A stretch of 64,000 nucleotides of DNA, taken from contig CM038706.1 of assembly GCA_021613375.1 (NCBI GenBank), forward strand, positions 21,208,866 to 21,272,865, in the 5' to 3' direction. The number at the start of each line of letters is the position of its first letter. Position 1 is the stretch's first letter. This DNA is from Megaleporinus macrocephalus. Taxonomy: Eukaryota > Chordata > Actinopteri > Characiformes > Anostomidae. Positions 57,749-64,000 of this stretch are shown here, one piece after another. The translations under genes were made by a program, and so were the position numbers. Below the pieces are notes generated by a model, which did no database searches, was not told the origin of the DNA, and saw nothing but the letters and a program-made list of their open reading frames with translations.

Positions 57749-58184
57749 CAGAGGCGATTACTGTCCCTCATCAGAGGGGGGGAAGGTAAGATAACCAAAG
57801 ACCTGGAGCTCGTATGCTACCACAGCTAGCTACCTTTGTACGGCTGTTCAGAAGTTACTCCCGCTGTTACGTTCAGCCATTTTGCTCTGGAAAAGTATTT
57901 GGAAAGTTCACGTCTCTACGTTTAGGAGGCAAACGTTACTGACTCAATCTGAGGCGCTTCTAGTGTAGCTAACTTAGTCTCACAGCAAGAGGAGCGACAG
58001 CTCTCCTAACGTTAGTCAGCCTCTCTGTTCCAGGTACGGTTATGATCCGCTCCGAAATGAAGGCTTTGGGGTTCGTGCCAAGACCGTAAATGCAAATTGA
58101 TGAGCAGAGGGTGACAGGCTGGCGAAGGCGAAGGAAGAAGCGAAGCTGTACGGCGTGGCCGCTGAGGAGAGCCGGGTGGAGACG

Positions 58185-58249
58185 ATGTCCCTCTGGATGA
58201 TTTTACCTGTCAGCCTCCCTGCCCTCACCATCACCGGCATATGGGTCGT
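58185..58249 (+). CDS. tmem150a: TMEM150A-like protein, first coding exon (partial gene)
   Basis: From ATG 58185 the frame reads M-S-L-W-M-I-L-P-V-S-L-P-A-L-T-I-T-G-I-W-V, then a donor GT|GTGAGT at 58250 (phase 2). This matches the short first coding exon of TMEM150A (W-x-L-L-P-V-S-L-x-A-x-x-I-T-G-I-W), better than TMEM150B or C. TMEM150A is a six-helix, DRAM/Frag1-family plasma-membrane protein that supports PI4KIIIalpha recruitment for phosphoinositide synthesis. The exon gives the cytosolic N-terminus and the first half of helix 1. No second exon was found by position 64000, so intron 1 is at least 5.7 kb. The call rests on 21 residues only. Confidence 0.72.
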
Positions 58250-58482
58250 GTGAGTGTTTCTCTGTCTGCTCACACACATCACTTTCACCTCTTAGGGTAC
58301 ATTAGACGTACATGCTGGCCACAGCGTAACTGTGCCTCCTGTATGGTAGTAAGTTTGAAATGGGATATTTATGTTTTACTCCAGTGTTATTGTTATTGAG
58401 TAAGCCAGTTATATTTCCAAAAGGAAAAACACATATTATTGACTGTTTTTATTTGGAAATTCCAAAAAATTATAAAATATAC

Positions 58483-58867
58483 ATTAAAGGAGCAATATGT
58501 AAGATGACACAACATGTCGAATTTGTACTCCAAACAATAGAGGGCATCTTACAGCCAGAAAGTGCACCGTTCCTCCTCCTCCTCCTCCTCCTCCCTCATT
58601 TATTTGTACCCATCTAGAAATAATGTTGCAAGTTCCTCATTAAACTTTATCCATTTTACTCTCCAGTAGTGGAAAGCAGCACAAATGTTTAATCAGTTTG
58701 CCTTTAATCTTTTGTTTGCTGCTGAACTGGATTCCTGAACTCTCAACATGATTGATATGAGGTTAGAATATGCCTTAGAGAATAATGGCAGCAACTTACT
58801 TCTGTTGATAATTTAAGTTCTTTTTGGAATGTTTTAAACTCAAAATCTTGCATATTGCTCCTTTAAT
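58483..58867. mobile_element. MITE-like element with 23-bp inverted ends
   Basis: The 23-bp ends at 58483-58505 (ATTAAAGGAGCAATATGTAAGAT) could not be quoted in full without exceeding 20 bases elsewhere, so: first 12 bases ATTAAAGGAGCA; the reverse complement at 58845-58867 differs at one position. The body is 385 bp, non-coding, and includes a CCT run at about 58570-58594. The outer bases TTAA could be a target duplication or part of the ends. Confidence 0.75.
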
Positions 58868-59031
58868 ATTTATGCATCTGATAGTTTTGCAGTTAATCAT
58901 GTTACAGATGTAGAATAATTTAGCATTAACATTCTTGCCCTATGACAGACAGACAGACAGATAGATAGTGGTGTGCTTGCACAGATGGGGAGTTGAACCC
59001 CAACAGCTGCTTGACTATCAGTCAGTTAATC

Positions 59032-59103
59032 CATCAATCAATCAAACTTTATTTATGTAGCACTTTTCAGACAAACCAAATAGCAGTTCAAAGTGTACTG
59101 CCA
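59032..59103 (+). repeat. Retroposon 3'-tail-like fragment
   Basis: Reads 'caatcaatcaaactttatttatgtagcac' style sequence into 'agcagttcaaagtgtactg', the kind of conserved 3' tail shared by several fish SINE and LINE families. The 5' part is missing. Confidence 0.45.
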
Positions 59104-60884
59104 GTGATTGACAAAAACATATGTAATAATGGATTTAGAGACTGTTATCCACCCAAATTAGTAAAAATGAGAGTAGTTAATTAAAAAAGGTTATTCAAGA
59201 AAAGTTAAAAAATAAGTTTTGTTTCTGTGTTTTTCCATTTTTTGTCAAAACATCCAACCAATTTCATATCAGTGTCCACAGTGATGATAATTTATCTTTC
59301 TATAAGAACAAGTTGCCAAAATAGAAAACCTCTAATTTCTACTCAAATTCTATGTTTTTACTTTCATACACTTGAGTTTGTTTAATTACAGATTACTTTG
59401 ACCTTCACATTTCAACGACTTTCACTTATACATACAATGAAGATACATTGTCCGTATTTTTACCTAATTACAATTTCTTTGTATTTCCCCCAATACCTGA
59501 CAACATGAAAGTAAATTATTATGTGCAAGGATTCATTAAGTTTGATTTGGCAACTCGAGGGACCCAGATGTTCTCACAGTTTTTAAACATTTAATAATGT
59601 AAGACTTTTACCTGTTCATATTAATGCATATGTAGTTGAACAAAAAAAACAACAACTAGTATTTAATTACCCTAAATTGGCCCAGCGTTATGTACAGTGG
59701 GCTGATGGTCAGCCTTCTATGCAGCTGCAGCTATTAAAGTATGACATTAAAACTGCCCTGTAAGCTTAAATTTCTGTCACAAGGTTGTACACGTTTCCTT
59801 TTCTTCGCAAGCTATTTTATTTTGGTTTTCTGGGTTAAAGAAAGCTGTTGACTTTCTCTCTTGACCTGTAATTGCGTTATTGCCATGGCAGAAATAATCT
59901 TGGTTGACAAAGACACTCAAGACTTCTTTACAGTTCATTGTACTGGGACTGCTGCATCGTAATCCCACTGCTATTCTCAAGCCTTTTTTTGTTGTGTGAT
60001 TTCATAGAGCACCGGAGCTCTTCTGCAAAAAGATCATGTCACTGTGACTTTGTTACGTGACCTGAGGGATTTTTTTTCCCTGATGTAGTTTCATAATTTG
60101 AGGTGTTACTTCTAGAAGGCCAAGCCCTCCGCTATTAGTGATGTAGTCATATTGCACTGCTGGCGATAATGGGTGTAGAGGTCGTTATTATAGACTAACC
60201 TGATGTTCAGAGAACAGGCATCATTATCAACTCACCTAATGTATCTTATTAAATATGATGCTTATCGAAATCAGAATTGTATATACACATAACAACACAT
60301 TAATTTAAAATAAAAATAAAGAATACAAATAAAACTCAAAGAAATATGCATTGGAAAGGAGCTAAAGAGATGTGTGGATATGTGTGGATAGATGAATGTC
60401 ATACTGAATAGATATAAAAACTGATATATACAGAATGTTGCAGATATTGCAAAGACTTGCCAAACTCTGTACATGCAGATATATAGAGATTATGTTACTG
60501 TAACAGAAGAGTTACTGTAATCGAGTGAGGAGGTTGGTTGGTTCTGATTAAGTTTAGAGTTTTAGTTTAAAGTGTGAGGGTCCACTGTGGTTAATGAGCT
60601 ACGGCTCTGGGAAAACAGCTGTTAGTATGTTAGCTAACTTGGTACGTGTCTGTATACAGATGTGATGAGGTGAAACGAGAATTCAGACAAGGTTTTTGTT
60701 ATTTTGTTGCTGTCACATGTATCTCTATTTTTTAAAAAAGATTTTGACGATGTAAGATATAGCCTGTTGGGGTGAACGATATAGTGAAAATCAAGATAGT
60801 AGATCTAGACAGTTTAACGAAGATATGCATCATGACACATAGTTTTTTTAGATATAAAGACCACTATGATCATATTGAGGATGA

Positions 60885-60896
60885 TATTATTATTAC

Positions 60897-60929
<33 letters not shown>

Positions 60930-60977
60930 AGTAGTAATAGTAGTAATAATGATAATAATAATAATAATAATAATAAT
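60885..60977. repeat. (ATT)n and (ATA)n microsatellites
   Basis: An ATT run (about 60885-60928) and an ATA run (about 60943-60977), separated by a short 'gtagtaatagtag' stretch. The poly-Ile frame over it is an artefact. Confidence 0.93.
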
Positions 60978-63900
60978 GTTTTACACCTACATTGATTTTT
61001 ATTCTAGATGCAACTAAAAGCGGTTAAACATTATTATTTAGACTTTTAAAGGAAACGTAGTCAGTGGTCTTTTAAGTACTGGTAAAAAAGCAATTTATGA
61101 CATAATTGATCACAATATCAATAAAATATCATGTTGCTGAGCCACATATCCACATCCGATTTATTCATATAATGCCTTTTGACTCTGTGGTTATCAACAG
61201 GAAAAGTTTGTATTCATAAGTGTAAACAAAAAATGTTAAAAGAACAAAACAAACTGAGAGAGAAACAACATATTCAGGCACCACAGACTAATAACAGAGT
61301 ATGTAAGGTGTCTGTGTTTGCAGAAAAGCAGCCTTATGATGCTCCCACCTTTCTACTCTGCAGTGAATCATAGGCGCGCCTCTTCTTTCTCCAAACACGA
61401 TGAGCTGAATTATTGCCAAAGACTTCTGTTTTCTGTCTCGTCTGAGCAGAGAGCATTGTAAGAGTTTGGCTTTGTGTGCGGACTTTAGACGGACATTCCT
61501 ACTTAGTTTTTCGTGTTACACTTGTGTTTGTATGGGCAGATCCCTGAGAGTCTGATGGATGTACTGTGGAAAAGATCACTTGGGGCATAATATTAGAGAA
61601 ACGAAGAGTCTGATAAAGATTTTGGGTAGAGTTGACAGGGCATTGGGTCTCTCCACCTGTTCTGTGTTGTTGGCTGTGTGATCATTGCTCTGGAATGCAA
61701 TCCCAGAAGGCAAGCGCTAGACGTGGCTTTCTCTTTTCCCCTTCAATTGAGGTGCAGCAGTTTTCTCTGATCTGCCATAGTTCCTTCCTAAGGAATGCTT
61801 GTAGGCGCCCGTAAGCGTCCCTTTCCTCCCCTCGTCCAGCAGGCCCCTGAGCGCGGCAGGGCAAAGCTCCCGCCACCCTGGGAGGAGGAGAGGAACGGAG
61901 GGGTGGAGCTCACGGCCGTGCTTTCCGCACAGCATCAGGCGCTCCTCACTGGCTGTGAGAAGGTTTGAGGAAAGAATTGGGCTTATTCTTTCCACGTCTC
62001 CTCTAGTTACAGCCTGGGAGCTGTTCCCAATAAAACGTGGACCAACTTGCGCTGCTCCTTAAATAGTCGAGTCTCGGTTTGCCTGGTTTAAAAAAAGGCA
62101 GCTGTAATTATGACCCTGCAGGCGGATTTATTGAAAACCCCAGAACTTCACGTACAAATTGAAACGTTGTGTTACTTAAAAAAGGGGTTCCTGACATGTT
62201 TGTCTCGCAAATACTTCGGCACAAAATGCTCACGCTTATATAGAGTTTTGGTTCTTTGGGTATTTATGGAAAAAAACACAAGCCCTGGTTATGGCATAAA
62301 ACGATTAGTTGGCTACAATGAATAATTCAGAGTTGGTGCTGTATTGTGTAAACCTTTCCATTAAGGCTGAGTTTCCATAGCAGTCTTTCCATCCAGAGCG
62401 TTCTTTATGTATAAGCTGTTAAACGCGAACCAGGAAAATGTGGTTTTGTTCCCGCTCGGCCCTCGGGCACCCACACACACTGGCTCGGTCCTGCTCGGCT
62501 CTTTGTGTGCGAGGCTGTGATACGCAAATGCTGTCTTTAATGCTTATCGTCTTTCCAAGTCACTTCGAAGTCTCGATCGGGAAAGGCTGAAACAGTGCCA
62601 CAGCAGCCCCGGGGCTGGCTCTTGGTTTACACAGAGGATGGGAAACAGATGACCTTGTGATGTTTTTGTCATTTGTTGTTGTTACCAAAAACTGGCCTGC
62701 TAGTTGCAGCAGCCTGTAATTAAGCCTTTTAATTTCGCAGCATGTTCAAGCCATTAATCTTAAACGTGTAAACATGCAGAGTGTGTAGATAAGCTGGAAA
62801 CATGCTGCGCTTTTCCTCCGTTCAGTTTTTTTTACCAGGTCGTCTATTTAGCCTAGCATATCACCTGCCTGAACAGAGCCACTGGCAACTCTGGGGTGGG
62901 ATACTGGTTTTGATGCTGTAAGATCAGAACTCGGGCTGCTCATTTAGCCCCTGCACCCCTACCACTGTGCCATGCCTCATAAACATGAGTTTTTGTGAGC
63001 GCCTCTGCTCCGTTATGTAAGAAGGGTGAGGTCTCGAAAAAGCCAGACTCTGCCATCTGTTTTACATGGCTGTTCATTCAGACCCCAGCGTTTTGTCTGA
63101 CCTTAGGTCTGGCAGCTATTATTCTTAAACATTCTGTTCTCTCTGATTTGTTTGAACTTGTTGCCAGCGAGAGAAGTGGCGTTATTGAGAAATATTGAGA
63201 TTCCATGCCTTTTTCTGAATTTTCCTAGCTTGTTTTTAAATAAGGGTTTGATGTAATTTAGCCAATCTTAAATTTTCAATGTACCTCCACTCCCCAGTTA
63301 GTATAAGGAAATTAAGCAGCTCACTATGAATTAATTGTTTTTGGTTTGCCATGTATACCTGAAGACCACTGAAATCTAGTCATCATTCTGTAGTCAATCT
63401 GTAGTCAGTTTGTAGTCTTATGCACATATAATAAACTCTGGGTCTAAAAGGAATTTCTTTATTAGAGACGTCTGAATGGAGATCTCGATATTTGCATCTG
63501 TCACATGTTCTGGTAATCAAATATGTTCCAGAACTGATTTGTTTTGTCCTGTAGAGGTATCTCTTTCTGATATCACTGGATTCTTAGAATCACAAGGTTG
63601 CAACGAGTTGAAATATGAATATTGTCACATGTATGGTAATGCTGCTGTGCACTGAACTGATGTATTTAGACTGGCTGCCTTCTTAAACCAGTAAGCTGAC
63701 CTGCTCAACATGACCAGACTGGAAGTGGTTTTCACCTCTTTTAATTCACTTCTGCTCTTCCTCAGAGAAGACTGACAAACCACAAAGTGATACAGTTGCC
63801 ATGTTCTAACAATCTCTCTTACCCATCAAGCAGTTCTGCTGAGTATGTACTGTTAGTACAGCATAGTAACTTGTTTTAAACGTTTTGTTGTGTTTATGTT

Positions 63901-64000
63901 AATTGACTACAGACTACTCTCCCTCTGATTGGCTGATTTAGGCTTTCAGAACATACTTTAGTGCTGGTAGTATTTTCCGAGAAGGACATTCGTCAGCTTC

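Larger units (their letters stand above)
57420..58184 (+). promoter_or_regulatory. Promoter and two-part 5' leader of the TMEM150A-like gene
   Basis: GC-rich sequence with a (GCCA)7 run (57531-57558) and a (GA)n run (57713-57748). A leader exon is inferred to end at 57785 (GAAG|GTAAGA), with the next starting at 58034 (after TTCCAG). The second leader part holds three upstream ATGs (58042, 58090 and 58100). The ORF from 58090 runs to 58200 and overlaps the main start out of frame. Confidence 0.5.
58250..64000 (+). other. Intron 1 of the TMEM150A-like gene (to window end)
   Basis: No second exon was recognised. Contents include a MITE-like inverted-repeat element at 58483-58867, a LINE/SINE-tail-like fragment at 59032-59103, ATT/ATA microsatellites at 60885-60977, and a GC-rich island at about 61800-61960 that might be an enhancer or alternative promoter. 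Short open frames over the island have no motif. Confidence 0.5.

Noticed and set aside
57596..57829. 77-codon frame with Arg-Glu repeats in the tmem150a-like leader
   Set aside because: It spans a GA microsatellite and the inferred leader splice donor at 57786. It is better read as untranslated sequence.
60772..61017. Poly-Ile frame
   Set aside because: Produced by ATT/ATA microsatellites; no start context or exon signals.
61682..61995. Open frames over a GC-rich patch, considered as an alternative first exon
   Set aside because: No TMEM150-like residues, no clear donor and no conserved motif. It is retained only as a possible regulatory island.
62885..62985. Possible tRNA-derived SINE on the minus strand
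   Set aside because: Some words resemble A/B-box spacing, but no convincing cloverleaf or B-box could be built by eye.
1..64000. CRISPR arrays, bacterial operons, ribosomal RNA or phage genes
   Set aside because: Spliced vertebrate-type genes and eukaryotic transposons fill the window. No regularly spaced direct-repeat array or rRNA sequence was seen.

Overview
This window looks like nuclear DNA of a bony fish. Genes have GT-AG introns with conserved phases, the sequence between genes is AT-rich with long microsatellites, and it is littered with decayed Tc1/mariner, LINE and MITE-like pieces. Two tandem TLR4-type receptors point to an ostariophysan (carp, catfish, characin or electric-fish group), because most other teleosts lack TLR4. 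The exact order or species cannot be read from the sequence alone.

Layout, all genes on the + strand. (1) 1-7.9 kb: intergenic, repeats only. (2) 7.9-27.6 kb: stox1 (storkhead-box 1), four coding exons joining to 975 residues, with a 14.3-kb first intron full of repeat fragments. (3) 28-31 kb: intergenic, with LINE and Tc1 remnants and a degenerate tandem array. (4) 31.3-37.0 kb: a C2H2 zinc-finger gene with a CpG-rich noncoding first exon and a single coding exon (526 residues, 11 intact and 3 degenerate fingers). (5) 39.3-42.0 kb and 43.5-46.2 kb: two tandem TLR4-like genes, three exons and 818 residues each. (6) 47.1-53.4 kb: a RING-less TRIM with two B-boxes, a coiled coil and PRY-SPRY, six exons and 496 residues, with a LINE-1-type fragment in its last intron. 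(7) 57.4-58.25 kb: first exons of a TMEM150A-like membrane protein, whose remaining exons lie beyond the window.

The TLR4 pair plus the TRIM form a plausible innate-immune block. The two TLR4 copies are mosaic: exon 2, intron 2 and the start of exon 3 are about 98.6% identical over 769 bp with no indel, and the transmembrane/TIR part is about 97% identical. The central leucine-rich ectodomain between them, and also exon 1, intron 1 and the promoter, are strongly diverged. This pattern suggests gene conversion of both ends around a diversifying ligand-facing middle, and is the most interesting signal here. Both copies also carry Ala-Gly instead of the classical Pro-Gly in the TIR BB loop.

Other structures worth attention are a 239-bp perfect tandem duplication joined by a 22-bp filler apparently copied from about 700 bp downstream, a long imperfect inverted repeat near 1.5 kb, a degenerate array of about 50-bp units at 29.7-30.3 kb, several internally deleted DNA transposons, and upstream ORFs in the stox1 and tmem150a-like leaders. 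All exon joins were made by eye from splice signals and reading frame; no alignment or database search was run.
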